NCBI RefSeq assembly: GCF_001446935.1
Contig: NZ_LKKK01000002.1
Coordinates: 434,001 to 498,000, forward strand
Length of the DNA stretch: 64,000 nucleotides
Direction: 5' to 3'
Source of the DNA: Pseudomonas sp. TTU2014-080ASC
Lineage (GTDB): Bacteria > Pseudomonadota > Gammaproteobacteria > Pseudomonadales > Pseudomonadaceae
Under the pieces are notes generated by a model. The model saw nothing but the letters and a program-made list of their open reading frames with translations. It made no database searches and was not told the DNA's origin. The position numbers were made by a program, and so were the translations under genes. Shown here one piece after another: positions 35,675-44,676 of the stretch (the first letter of the stretch is position 1; each line of letters begins with the position of its first letter).

Positions 35675-36552
35675 TTTGCATCATCCATGATTGGTCCCGC
35701 AGTCGGGGCGAGTTGCTCGTACGGCTGCAGAATCGTTTCCCGCTGCTCGCCCAGTACCCAGGCAAATCCGCTGTACATCACAACCAGACAGATCAGGGTA
35801 AACAGAGCAACCAGCCACCATGGCACGATGCGTACGAGACGTCGGCGGGTGTCTTTCAGGCCTTGCCAGTGCGGTGAAACTTCGCGCGGGACATCACCGC
35901 GCATTTGCCGGATCTGCCGGTACAGGCTGTCGCGTACGGCCTCCAACTCCAGCATGCCGCGCGGCAGAACGCGGTACTTGCCTTCAAAACCCAGCGACAG
36001 GCACAGATACATCAGCTCCAGCATCGGCAGGTGTTTGACCGGGTTACGCGAGAGGCGCTCAAGTAGCTGGAAGAACTTTTCACCACCGAAGGTCTCGTTG
36101 TGGAAACTCGACAGCAGACTCATCTGCGACCATTCGCTTTCATTGCCCCAGGTGGTGGTGACTACCGCTTCATCGACCACCGTACACAGCACATAGCGGG
36201 CGGCCATGACCTGGCTGCTTTCAGCGCCTTCATGCAGGGCGCGGTGCTCGAACAGCTTCATGGATTTGGACAGGCGCTGGTTGAGGGCGTCCATGTCTTC
36301 ACTTTCCAGACTGTGTTTGAGGCGCACCACTTCTGAGAGCAGATCGGCAGCAGCAGCGACCAGTGGGTTGAGGCTGACGTTAAAGCTCTCCGCCGGGCGC
36401 AGGCGCGCGGCATAGATCATGCGTTCTTCCAGCTGTTCGAATTTTGGCGGGGCAGCAAAGTCAGTCAGTGGACTCTGTGCGGCGGGTTCGCCATTACGGT
36501 TGAGGATGACGGTTTTATCGTCCTGCCCGTAGTCTCTATCCCTGTTGTTCAT
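35671..36552 (-). CDS. tssL: T6SS membrane-complex protein TssL (DotU)
   Basis: A 293-residue DotU protein: a cytoplasmic hook-shaped helical domain with YVLCTVVDEAVVTTTWG (about 125-141), FHNETFGGEKFFQLLERL and LELMYLCLSLGFEGKYRVLP, then one C-terminal transmembrane helix at about 247-270. There is no peptidoglycan-binding OmpA domain. It overlaps tssM by four bases. Confidence 0.95.
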   Translation of the reverse strand: MNNRDRDYGQDDKTVILNRNGEPAAQSPLTDFAAPPKFEQLEERMIYAARLRPAESFNVSLNPLVAAAADLLSEVVRLKHSLESEDMDALNQRLSKSMKLFEHRALHEGAESSQVMAARYVLCTVVDEAVVTTTWGNESEWSQMSLLSSFHNETFGGEKFFQLLERLSRNPVKHLPMLELMYLCLSLGFEGKYRVLPRGMLELEAVRDSLYRQIRQMRGDVPREVSPHWQGLKDTRRRLVRIVPWWLVALFTLICLVVMYSGFAWVLGEQRETILQPYEQLAPTAGPIMDDAK

Positions 36553-36554
36553 GT

Positions 36555-37886
36555 TCAGTTCCTGATCGCCCAGAATTTCAACTCAAGCCCGGAGAATTCC
36601 CCGGACACGTGGAAGGCAAAGCCGCCTGAGCGCTCCAGCTGTGCCAAATCCTCAGAGCTGAGCTCCAAGGCGAAGTAGGTTTTTCCGGAGTGGAAAGGAA
36701 TCTGCCGCGGTGCCACTGGCAGCGGTTTGACCTTGATCCCCGGCAGGTGCAGGTTGACCAGCTGGCGGATGCGCTCGACAGGACCGACTTTGAGGTGAGC
36801 CGGCAGACGGCTACGCAGCTCTTCGGAGTCGCACTCGGCACTGGCGGCCAAGACGAACGAGGAAGTGCCCAGCAGTTTGTGGTCGTGCAGTGGTGCCACC
36901 TGAATGCCGTACTGACGCTGTTGCAACAGCATCTCGATGGCGTGCTGTTCCAGCACCATCGACAGCACCTGGCGGATCGCATCCATCAGTTTGCGGAAGC
37001 TCACACCCTGATCGCTGTGCAGATAGCGGTTGTCCAGGCCGGGGCGTTTGACCTCACTGGAGAAAGTTGCCAGCTCGCCGAGAAGGCCCAGCAGCTCACG
37101 GAAAATTTGCTCCGGGTGGACCTGTTCGATACCCAGGTAATGACGCAGCACCGGCTCGAAGCGGTTGATCAGCTGCAGCATCATAAAGTCGCCGACCTCC
37201 GCACCGCCGACCTTGCCGGTGGAGCGGATACGCTCAGCCAGGATGTCGCCACGGTGGGCCAGCATGCTGATCACTTCCTTGAGGCAACTCAGCAGGTAGC
37301 TGGAGGCCTGGAAGTTGACGAAGGTCGGGATGAATTCGGCATCCAGCGTAATAACGCCATCAGGCGTGGTGTCCAGTACGTCACACAGCTTCAGCTTCAC
37401 ATAGGCCTGATCGGTCTGTTGCTCACCGAGCAGCAGGCGGAAGTTCGGTCGTCCGCAACTGACTTGGCTGGAAGCGCTGTCGCCGGCGTTGGAGTCAGCC
37501 ACTTCAGTATCGAAGGCAATAAAGCGCGCCAATACATCTTCCTGCTCGGGGCGGCGGCTTTCGATGTGGTTGCCGGTGATCAGAGGCAGCGCCAGGTATA
37601 CCGGAGTATTGCCGGTGTTAGGCGGCACATCCAGGATCAACCCCGCGTGCTCCGTGGCGATATCGAAGAGTGTGCCGTCCGGCAAAATGCCGCTGGCTTT
37701 GCTGACCACGACCTTGCCCATGTTCAGATACTGGCGGTCGAATTCCAGCTCGAAAAAGCCCCATGCGTAGCTGGTCAGTTTCTGCGTGCGGGTTTTTAAC
37801 TGATAGTCGTAAAACCGGTCGTTCTGCTGGAAATGCTGCGGTCTCAGCAGCATGCCTTCCTGCCAGATTACTTTATGCATGGCCAT
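36555..37886 (-). CDS. tssK: T6SS baseplate protein TssK
   Basis: A 443-residue TssK with the standard N-terminus HKVIWQEGMLLRPQHFQQND (about 4-23), YDYQLKTRTQ, and the C-terminal receptor-like domain (FHSGKTYFALELSSEDLAQL). TssK trimers connect the baseplate to TssL and TssM. Start at 37886 or two codons downstream (MHKVIW). It lies between tssJ and tssL with very short gaps. Confidence 0.95.
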   Translation of the reverse strand: MAMHKVIWQEGMLLRPQHFQQNDRFYDYQLKTRTQKLTSYAWGFFELEFDRQYLNMGKVVVSKASGILPDGTLFDIATEHAGLILDVPPNTGNTPVYLALPLITGNHIESRRPEQEDVLARFIAFDTEVADSNAGDSASSQVSCGRPNFRLLLGEQQTDQAYVKLKLCDVLDTTPDGVITLDAEFIPTFVNFQASSYLLSCLKEVISMLAHRGDILAERIRSTGKVGGAEVGDFMMLQLINRFEPVLRHYLGIEQVHPEQIFRELLGLLGELATFSSEVKRPGLDNRYLHSDQGVSFRKLMDAIRQVLSMVLEQHAIEMLLQQRQYGIQVAPLHDHKLLGTSSFVLAASAECDSEELRSRLPAHLKVGPVERIRQLVNLHLPGIKVKPLPVAPRQIPFHSGKTYFALELSSEDLAQLERSGGFAFHVSGEFSGLELKFWAIRN

Positions 37887-37889
37887 GGC

Positions 37890-38366
37890 TTATTCCTCGC
37901 CCTGAATCTTGATGCCTTGTGCATCGAGGGTCAGAACGCTTTGCGTGCGTTCTTGTTTGGCAACGGGAATGATCACGCGCCAATTGCTCTCAGGCAGATC
38001 ACGGTATGCAGCCATCACGCCGACGTAGCGGCTGTCCTGATCTACCGAAAGCTTTAGCTCGCGCTCTTCACCGGGACGCAGCTCAAGCTCCTCAATAGCG
38101 ACCATGTCCGGTGAGAGGATTTCTTTCGGGCGCTGGTACAGCGAGAAGAAGTCGGCTGTTTCAAATGAAACCGGGTGCTTCAGTTCGATCAGACGCACCA
38201 CGATTGGGGACGGACGACCGTTGAGGTCAGGGTTCAACTCGACACTGCCCTTAAGCGTTAGGTCGAGTTTGGTCAGGCTCGAGTAGGGCGACAGCATCGA
38301 GCAGCCGCTGAGTACGAGCACAGAGGCCAGCAAGGCCATAGAGAGTAAGCGGGACATGAACATCAT
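37890..38366 (-). CDS. tssJ: T6SS outer-membrane lipoprotein TssJ
   Basis: The 158-residue protein has a lipoprotein signal with lipobox LSGC at about 19-22, giving Cys followed by Ser, which favours the outer membrane. The mature domain is the beta-sandwich of TssJ/SciN (DLTLKGSVELNPDLNGRPSP, VVRLIELKHPVSFETADFFS). It anchors the membrane complex by binding the TssM tail. It overlaps the fha gene by four bases. Confidence 0.92.
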   Translation of the reverse strand: MMFMSRLLSMALLASVLVLSGCSMLSPYSSLTKLDLTLKGSVELNPDLNGRPSPIVVRLIELKHPVSFETADFFSLYQRPKEILSPDMVAIEELELRPGEERELKLSVDQDSRYVGVMAAYRDLPESNWRVIIPVAKQERTQSVLTLDAQGIKIQGEE

Positions 38367-39562
38367 CCTTGAACTTCAGTGTTGAGTGTGGCGATCAGGC
38401 GAACCTGTTCTTCGTAGGTATGGGCAAAGTCGCGGGCGAAGATGCGGTCCGACCAGTCATCATCGCGCTGCAGGCTGCTGTACAGGCGCTGATAGGCGCG
38501 CCAGCGGCTGCCATCGGTGGCAATCAGTGGTTTGTTGCCTTCGCGCTCGAAACGCAGATTCAACTGTTCCGGTGACAGCTGCTCCAGCATGCTTTTCACT
38601 GCGGCGCGGCTGGCAGCCACCAACGCTACCTGATGCGCCTGCAAATCACGGAAGCTGCGGCTGATGCATTGCTCAGCCTTGAGTTGGCCGGTCTTGTTGC
38701 TGCGCAGCAGCGCATGCAGCGCTTCACTGCTGTCACTGGTGTGTTTGAGCGGGTTGTTGCTCGCACCCTGCACCGTGGTCAGGGCCAGACGCAGCTCGTT
38801 TTTCAGCTCACTGCGGGTACGCAGGGCTTGCTGCAAACTGCCAATGCTCTGCTTGAGCAGGCTGGCAGCATTAAGCGCGAGGGTTTCGCGGGCGTCGTCA
38901 TCCAGATCATCCAGCTTCACACCCAACGCATCACCGAACTTCTCCCAGAAGGTCGGCGGCAGACGCTCTGGCTCCGGAGCCGGTTTCGGCTTGGGCGGCG
39001 TTGGCGGCACAATCAGCTCGGGGATCAGCAGGTTTTCTTCGTCGATCTGCGCGTAATCCTGCTGCTGCTTCTGCATATTTGAAGCAGGGCGTAGAACGGC
39101 AGTCAGATCATCAACTTCGGCGTACACACGCTCTTGTTGGTCGATGGCGTTGAGCGGATCGAGATCGAGAAATGCATCGTCCGGAATGATGCTGCCAGCG
39201 GGTTGAGCAAGCCCGATCTCACTTTCGAAAATCGCCGGGTCACGCACCAACCGTGCGCGCACTTCAAACTCGCCGATGCAGTAGGTGCTGCCATGTTCGA
39301 TGCGATGCGGCTGATTCTTACGCAGGCTCGCGCCGCTGTCCTTGAGCTGAATGCCGTTACTGCTGGTGTCGGTGATATAGAACGCACCGTCGCGGTAACT
39401 GATTTCGGCATGATGGCTCGATACGACGCGCTTGCGGTCCGGGATCACCCAGTCACAATCCTCCGCCCGGCCAATAATGCCGCCAGCCTGCTTGAAGGTT
39501 TTGGTGGTCAAAAGCCCCGGCACAAACTGCTGGGCGCTCACCATATCGAAGACCAGTTCCAT
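38363..39562 (-). CDS. fha: T6SS FHA-domain protein (Fha2/TagH-like)
   Basis: The 399-residue product has an N-terminal FHA phosphothreonine-binding domain (GGIIGRAEDCDWVIPDRKRVVSSHHAEI about 28-55, DTSSNGIQLKDSG about 66-78), a Pro-rich linker (about 180-205), and the TagI-type C-terminal domain (LLRSNKTGQLKAEQCISRSF). FHA proteins of this kind are substrates or readers of the T6SS kinase pathway, so it probably links Stk1 and Stp1 to assembly. Confidence 0.92.
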   Translation of the reverse strand: MELVFDMVSAQQFVPGLLTTKTFKQAGGIIGRAEDCDWVIPDRKRVVSSHHAEISYRDGAFYITDTSSNGIQLKDSGASLRKNQPHRIEHGSTYCIGEFEVRARLVRDPAIFESEIGLAQPAGSIIPDDAFLDLDPLNAIDQQERVYAEVDDLTAVLRPASNMQKQQQDYAQIDEENLLIPELIVPPTPPKPKPAPEPERLPPTFWEKFGDALGVKLDDLDDDARETLALNAASLLKQSIGSLQQALRTRSELKNELRLALTTVQGASNNPLKHTSDSSEALHALLRSNKTGQLKAEQCISRSFRDLQAHQVALVAASRAAVKSMLEQLSPEQLNLRFEREGNKPLIATDGSRWRAYQRLYSSLQRDDDWSDRIFARDFAHTYEEQVRLIATLNTEVQG

Positions 39563-39581
39563 GGTTAGTTACTCCTTGCGC

Positions 39582-39716
39582 TTATTGCGAGCGCTTTACT
39601 GCTTGTGGGTCGCCAAGTGGGCGGTATTCGTCATCGTTGAATTTGTAATTACCGCTGCAACCGGCCAGCAGAAGTAGGGCGGTTAGCAGAGTTATGGCGT
39701 AATAAGGACTACGCAT
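39582..39716 (-). CDS. Small 44-residue T6SS-associated lipoprotein
   Basis: Starting at ATG 39716 with a near-perfect AAGGAGGAA ribosome site, the 44-codon frame encodes a lipoprotein signal with lipobox LLAGC (Cys about residue 20), Ser at +2 (outer membrane), and a 24-residue polar tail with FNDDEYRPLGDP. It lies 20 bases before fha in the same operon, where H2-type clusters carry a small gene. It is short but its ribosome site, signal and position are all good. Function unknown. Confidence 0.8.
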   Translation of the reverse strand: MRSPYYAITLLTALLLLAGCSGNYKFNDDEYRPLGDPQAVKRSQ

Positions 39717-39802
39717 GAAATTCCTCCTTGAATAAGCAATAAAGTTATTTCCCTACGGGTGATGCCCGATTGGGGCTATCTGCGTTTGTGTCGTAATAGT
39801 GA

Positions 39803-40789
39803 TCACTGAGGGATTTCCAGTGTTACTGGAGTTGGGCTGTTAACTACGCAGCGAAAACCATTGGTAACTAAATAGCCGTCTTCATGTTTTTCAGGTTGGC
39901 TAATACGAGAAAAGCTAAAAGAAAGTGAGCCTCCAACTCCGAGGCTACGAACGATTTTCTCTGTACCTGCCGTTGGCCCTTGTGGATCGGTAATTTCGGG
40001 GTTTTCACTGTAATAAGTCGGTGAATACCAGTCATTAACCCATTCCTTGGCATTTTCACCTATGTCATATAAACCAAGTGGATTGGCTGGTAGTTGAGTA
40101 CCTACAGCTGTTCCAAATCTATCAAGGCGCTTGTAGAGAGGGTCATTATTCCCAATGAATTTTCCGTTATAAGTGGGATATAGCCATTTTTTTCCACGAT
40201 TGCGGGCTGCATATTCGAATTGTGCATCGGTAGGTAAGTCAAAGGAGAGCCCTGTAATCTCTCCTAACCATAGGCAATAATCTTTAGCATCTTGCCAGCG
40301 ATCTTCGGCGGGCTTTTTGATGTAAGTAAAGCCTGTAGGATCTTGTTGGTAGGGCTCTCTTGGGCGCTCTTCAATTTTTTCGCCCATTAAGTTAGTTTCA
40401 CGTCGGACAACAGGACGCCCAGTTGCCAGCAAAAAAGTGTCGTACTCTTCCCAAGTTACTTCATATTTGCCAAGGGAGTAGTTACTTAGTGTGACTTCGT
40501 GAGCTTTATCTTCTTGGGCCGTTGGTGGAAAGTAAGGTCGCCATACGTTGTCTTCGCCTACGGCCCCCCAATCGCCCATGGTAAAAGTCCCACCCTCGAT
40601 AAAGGCCAGGTGGTTTAATGTATGGCGCAATACTTCACGGACCTTTTGCCGGGTTTCGTAACTGGCCAGCGGTAGCTTTTCTGCCAGTTGTTGGTCGTAG
40701 GCATCCCGTGGCGGCTGGGTGTTTGGCTTACATGCAGCCCAAAGCATGCCGGCACTCAGCAGGACTATGGAGTACGAGGCCTTGTTCAT
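39803..40789 (-). CDS. SUMF1-fold lipoprotein, second of a tandem pair (probable immunity protein)
   Basis: A 328-residue lipoprotein (lipobox WAAC, Cys about 20, Lys at +2) with a SUMF1/FGE-like fold: HLAFIEGGTFTMGDWG (about 59-74), LSNYSLGKYEVTWEEYDTFL (about 100-119), WQDAKDYCLWLGEITG, FDLPTDAQFEYAARN, NPLGLYDIGENAKEWVNDW and GFRCVV near the end. The RGGSW motif of active members is replaced by RSLGVGG, and there is no C-x4-C pair as in formylglycine-generating enzyme. Its ATG overlaps the stop of its paralogue as ATGA. The inferred role is neutralising the adjacent LysM protein. Confidence 0.8.
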   Translation of the reverse strand: MNKASYSIVLLSAGMLWAACKPNTQPPRDAYDQQLAEKLPLASYETRQKVREVLRHTLNHLAFIEGGTFTMGDWGAVGEDNVWRPYFPPTAQEDKAHEVTLSNYSLGKYEVTWEEYDTFLLATGRPVVRRETNLMGEKIEERPREPYQQDPTGFTYIKKPAEDRWQDAKDYCLWLGEITGLSFDLPTDAQFEYAARNRGKKWLYPTYNGKFIGNNDPLYKRLDRFGTAVGTQLPANPLGLYDIGENAKEWVNDWYSPTYYSENPEITDPQGPTAGTEKIVRSLGVGGSLSFSFSRISQPEKHEDGYLVTNGFRCVVNSPTPVTLEIPQ

Positions 40790-41781
40790 TTCGGGATATC
40801 CAGTATGACAGGAGCATTACTATTTACCGAGCAGCGAAAGCCATTTCTAACTAGATGTTCAGCTCCTAAAACTTCCACTACTGGAGGCATACCTATTCGA
40901 GAGAAGCTGAAGGACAGGGAGCCCACTCCTAAGCTGCGTACTATCTTTTCTGTTCCCTCGTTCGGTCCCTTAGGATCAGTGATTGCTGGGTTCTCACTGT
41001 AATAGGTTGGCGAGAACCAGTCATTGACCCACTCCTTGGCGTTTTCCGCTATATCGAATAGGCCTAGCGGATTTGCAGGTAGCTGAGTACCAATAGGTGA
41101 GGTGGACTGTTCTAACCGATCAAAATACGGGTTGTCGTAATCTACATTCTGGCCGTTGTATGTTGGGTACAGCCATTTTTGTCCACGATTACGGGCAGCA
41201 TATTCGTATTGAGCATCGGTAGGTAGGTCGAAGGCTTGACCGGTCATTTCCCCCAACCATAGACAATAGTCTTTTGCGTCCTGCCAACGGTCTTGGGCTG
41301 GTTTTTTGATGTAGTACGAACTTTCATGAGAACTCTCGTAGGGCTCCCTTGGGCTATCCGTAGATGCATACTTTCCGCCAGTGCCGCTAGCCCTATAAAC
41401 AATTTTTCTACCCGTCGCTAGCAGAAAAGTGTCGTACTCATCCCAAGTGGTTTCGTATTTTCCTAGGGAATAATTACTTAGAGTCACTTGGTGAGCTTTT
41501 GTCTCCTCGGCAGCCGGTGGGAAGTAAGGTCGCCATATCCCGTCTTCACCGACTGACCCCCAGTCGCCCATGATAAATGTTCCGCCTTCTATGAAGACAA
41601 GATTAGCGATCGTGTTACCTAATAATTCACGAACTTTTTGACGGGTTTCATAACTAGCTTGTGGTAGTTTATCTGCTAGCTGCTGATCATAGCTGTCCCT
41701 CGGAGGCTGAGTCTCCGCCTTACACGCAGCCAATAATAAGGTTGGTATTAGCAAGGTTGAAAAGGCAGATAATTTAAGCAT
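40786..41781 (-). CDS. SUMF1-fold lipoprotein, first of a tandem pair (probable immunity protein)
   Basis: Start placed at ATG 41781, inside the last codons of the LysM gene (331 residues). It has lipobox LAAC (Cys about 20, Lys at +2), so an outer-membrane or periplasm-facing location is expected. It is a clear paralogue of the next gene: both have TQPPRD(S/A)YDQQLA, ASYETRQKVRE, FIEGGTF and NPLGL(F/Y)DI. The C-terminal catalytic signature is degenerate in the same way (RSLGVGS in place of RGGSW). Overlap with the effector gene suggests coupled production, as in effector-immunity pairs. Confidence 0.8.
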   Translation of the reverse strand: MLKLSAFSTLLIPTLLLAACKAETQPPRDSYDQQLADKLPQASYETRQKVRELLGNTIANLVFIEGGTFIMGDWGSVGEDGIWRPYFPPAAEETKAHQVTLSNYSLGKYETTWDEYDTFLLATGRKIVYRASGTGGKYASTDSPREPYESSHESSYYIKKPAQDRWQDAKDYCLWLGEMTGQAFDLPTDAQYEYAARNRGQKWLYPTYNGQNVDYDNPYFDRLEQSTSPIGTQLPANPLGLFDIAENAKEWVNDWFSPTYYSENPAITDPKGPNEGTEKIVRSLGVGSLSFSFSRIGMPPVVEVLGAEHLVRNGFRCSVNSNAPVILDIPK

Positions 41782-43834
41782 ATTGAATTCCACTTAAAGA
41801 AACATGGCGACCGATAACTACTGGCTGATCAGCTACAGGTTTGGTTGGTCGTAAGCGAGCTTCAATTGCCTCTAGGCGGAAACCTTGATATGTACGCATA
41901 AACTCCAGTAAACGCAGTCGGTTAGATGAAAAGTCCGACTTCTTGCCTTTTGGATTCATGCGGGTAATAGCTTCTTCATAATCACGCCAACTTTGACTAC
42001 TCTCCAGTATTGTCAAAACTGCACTCTCACGAGAGTTAGCTCCAGCTGTGTAATAATCAAAAGGTGTTAAAAAATAGTCATTGCAGACTAAGTCAAGCAA
42101 TTTCCCTTTGACTTCTGGCGGGGCGTGACGCAACCAACTGGACTGTGTTTGTTGTGCATCTTTTAGAATGTTTTTAGCTGTTTCTATAGCCAGCTTTTCA
42201 CGTTCATACAAAGCTTTATTTGTATCGTATATACCATCAATAATATTTACAATTTCCGATGCGGCCTTGGTTCCTAGAATGATTGCTGTTGTTTTCATTG
42301 GTGATCCGAATATAAGGCTATATACAGCGAGGTTGCATAGTTGCTCGAATGCTAGTGGATCAATACTTTTCACGTGGCGGAAATCAACCTCTAGCAATGC
42401 GTTATAAATACAGTGCAGCATGCTTGCGAACTCGCGAGCATCAACTTCTGCTCCGAACTCGCCCGAGGCACCTGCTCCGACAACCAAGCCTGCATGGACG
42501 TTGAAATAGAACTTACCTGTTATTGGACTCCACTTAAGTAATAAACGGGCCTCGGCCCCAAGACCTAGAGCGGCTCCAGCTCCTACGCCTAAAGTACAGA
42601 GTGCTTTCCACTCAGGTGATTGACTGGCGAGGGTGTCTTGCCATTCGACACTGCCTTCCAACTTGCCGTCTGCACGCACGCCTACAAAGGCGCTGGCTTC
42701 TGCTTTGGCTGGGCCTTCATCGGCTTTCATATATTTTTGTCCGCCCACACCTTTGAGGCGGGGGACGCCATCTTTCATATCCACTTGGATGTCAGCTGCC
42801 AGTACGGCGCTTGCACCGGCAAAGCCTTTGGCTTCAAGCTCTACCTTGCAGCGGAATTTCCCCAGTGAGGACTCTGCTTCCTGGCCGTTAGCGTCCAGGT
42901 ATTTGATTTTCCACTCACTTGCTTCATCTGCAGGCCAGGTGGTGCTGGCAGTGGCTTTGCCCTCAAGCAGTGAGGCACTGATGTTGATCTTGCCTTCGAT
43001 GTTGGCTGAGCGCTCGAAAGGACTGTAGCCCGCAGACAGGCTTGCTCCTACAGCAAAGCGCAGTGCTTGTGCTTGTGCATTCGCCTCTATCGGTTGCATC
43101 CCTTGGGCAGGTTGCCAGCTGATAGGATCGCTCTTCCACTCCCGTAAGCACCAGTCGGTAAAGTCTTCGGCAATTTTTAGTGATAGCTTCGGCTGCTTGA
43201 GGTCATCCTTGATTGCGTCAAGTAGCCTTCCGGGATTGACCTTGCCGGACGATGGATCAAACCAGCCTTTGCTTCGGGCTTGATCCTGCGATTCGATGGA
43301 GTAGCTGCGGTGCTTCTTAAAGGGCTTCCAGAAGCTGTCGCGGCGGATATACGCGTAATGCTTTTTGCCCTTTAGGCGACGGATCTCTGTGAGGCGCATG
43401 GGCTCTGAGGGTTCCGCTTCATCAATAATCCGCTCTTTTTCCAGTAGCTCTATAAAGCTGGCTTTAAAAGCGCGAATTTGCTCCTGAGTGCCCTGAAGTC
43501 CTGCGTAGAACTGCGTAATCAGCTGCTCAAGTTTGGCTTCTTCTTGTTCGAGGTCGCGTTGCATGGCTGCGGTGAGCGGTATGAAAAGTCGCTCATCGGC
43601 TTGGTGGAGCAGGTCGACATATTCATCGGAACACTGGCTGTTATCCGCTACCTGGCCGACAGTACGTGTCTGCCGTTGCTGTGACTCTTTGCCGGGTAGG
43701 GCAATATTCTGTCCTGGATAGATGCGATCGGCATGTTCGATTTGTGGGTTAAGACGCATCAGCGTCGCAACTGTGGTGTTGTTGGCGCTGGCAATTAGCC
43801 CCAGTGTGTCGCCGTTTTTTACCTGATGTTCCAT
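41774..43834 (-). CDS. LysM-domain protein, candidate T6SS cargo effector of unknown activity
   Basis: The 686-residue protein begins with a LysM peptidoglycan-binding domain (about 1-50: HQVKNGDTLGLIASANNTTV, LNPQIEHADRIYPGQNIALP) and has no signal peptide. A charged helical part follows (60-200), then a beta-rich middle, a Gly/Ala-rich hydrophobic stretch near 411-450 (LGVGAGAALGLGAEARLLL), another hydrophobic stretch near 500-520 (AVYSLIFGSPMKTTAIILG), and a helical C-terminus. I see no catalytic motif of known lipases, amidases, glycosidases or nucleases. It lies directly after a VgrG and DUF4123 adaptor and before two lipoproteins, the usual cargo position. A membrane-disrupting role is a guess from the hydrophobic stretches. 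Confidence 0.7.
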   Translation of the reverse strand: MEHQVKNGDTLGLIASANNTTVATLMRLNPQIEHADRIYPGQNIALPGKESQQRQTRTVGQVADNSQCSDEYVDLLHQADERLFIPLTAAMQRDLEQEEAKLEQLITQFYAGLQGTQEQIRAFKASFIELLEKERIIDEAEPSEPMRLTEIRRLKGKKHYAYIRRDSFWKPFKKHRSYSIESQDQARSKGWFDPSSGKVNPGRLLDAIKDDLKQPKLSLKIAEDFTDWCLREWKSDPISWQPAQGMQPIEANAQAQALRFAVGASLSAGYSPFERSANIEGKINISASLLEGKATASTTWPADEASEWKIKYLDANGQEAESSLGKFRCKVELEAKGFAGASAVLAADIQVDMKDGVPRLKGVGGQKYMKADEGPAKAEASAFVGVRADGKLEGSVEWQDTLASQSPEWKALCTLGVGAGAALGLGAEARLLLKWSPITGKFYFNVHAGLVVGAGASGEFGAEVDAREFASMLHCIYNALLEVDFRHVKSIDPLAFEQLCNLAVYSLIFGSPMKTTAIILGTKAASEIVNIIDGIYDTNKALYEREKLAIETAKNILKDAQQTQSSWLRHAPPEVKGKLLDLVCNDYFLTPFDYYTAGANSRESAVLTILESSQSWRDYEEAITRMNPKGKKSDFSSNRLRLLEFMRTYQGFRLEAIEARLRPTKPVADQPVVIGRHVSLSGIQYA

Positions 43835-43848
43835 ATCTGCAATCTTCC

Positions 43849-44676
43849 TTATGCCAAACCGAACAGGCGGTTCTCCGCCTGGGTCAGGCGCTCGTTAGTG
43901 GGCAGGTTTTGATTGGCAAGTAAAGCTTCAAGCTCAGGCCCCTTGATGGCTTCGGGGAAACGCCAGGCCAACTCCATGTAGTGGGTGCACTGATGCTCCT
44001 GTGTAAAACCCAGACGTTGTGCCTGCCGTGCCAACTGACTTAGCTGTTCACGGGCATTGGAGCCTTCGCGTGTGGCAGCGCTCTGGCAGCTGAAGTGGTT
44101 TGCCATACGCTCGATAAAGCGCTTTTGCTCATCAGCTTGGAATAGGTCGAGTTGTTGCTGGGAGAGACTGAGCCATCCCTCCTCATCTGAGCGGCGTGTT
44201 AGACCGGTGGTTTCCACTGAAATGCTTAACCATTGCGAAGGCTCATATATGGACCAGCGCTGAATTGGTCCAGAGAAAGCCTGCAGCTCTGCATCGGTGA
44301 AGCTTTGTAGCAGTCTAGCTGTCCACTCAGGCGCGTAGTAACGGCAATAGGCGAGTTGCTGGGAGGGTAGGCGAACGCTGATAAGGCTGCGTAAGTGGTC
44401 TGCAAGCTCCATAAGACTTGCCTCACTCTTAACAACGACGCCATACGAGCACCACTCGTTCTGGGCCTCCCATAGACGTGTTGTCGCGGACGGTTTGATA
44501 AGACACGGGCTGACTTCAATGGCTGAGCTATGGCGGGTGCCTGCATACAGTTGTTGCACCACAGGACTGTCATCGTGGGTGTAAGCAAATACCATGGCGT
44601 CTATCAGAGCACCATCCAGAAGTATGTAGAGCTGTTCACTATCCGTTGGCAGGAATTGATGCTGTTCTACGTTCAT
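43849..44676 (-). CDS. DUF4123 effector chaperone/adaptor (Tap/TEC family)
   Basis: The start is set at ATG 44676, which overlaps the VgrG stop as ATGA and gives 275 residues; two longer readings run into vgrG. The N-terminal region with LYILLDGALIDAMVF (about 15-29) and SPCLIKPS, then YCRYYAPEWTARLLQSFTDAEL, is the DUF4123 pattern. Such proteins load a specific effector on the VgrG tip and are not secreted. It sits between VgrG and the LysM protein, so that protein is its likely client. Confidence 0.85.
   Translation of the reverse strand: MNVEQHQFLPTDSEQLYILLDGALIDAMVFAYTHDDSPVVQQLYAGTRHSSAIEVSPCLIKPSATTRLWEAQNEWCSYGVVVKSEASLMELADHLRSLISVRLPSQQLAYCRYYAPEWTARLLQSFTDAELQAFSGPIQRWSIYEPSQWLSISVETTGLTRRSDEEGWLSLSQQQLDLFQADEQKRFIERMANHFSCQSAATREGSNAREQLSQLARQAQRLGFTQEHQCTHYMELAWRFPEAIKGPELEALLANQNLPTNERLTQAENRLFGLA

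Noticed and set aside
39803-41781. Calling the SUMF1-fold proteins formylglycine-generating enzymes or sulfatase activators
   Set aside because: Active-site Cys pair and RGGSW motif are missing, they are lipoproteins, and no sulfatase is near.
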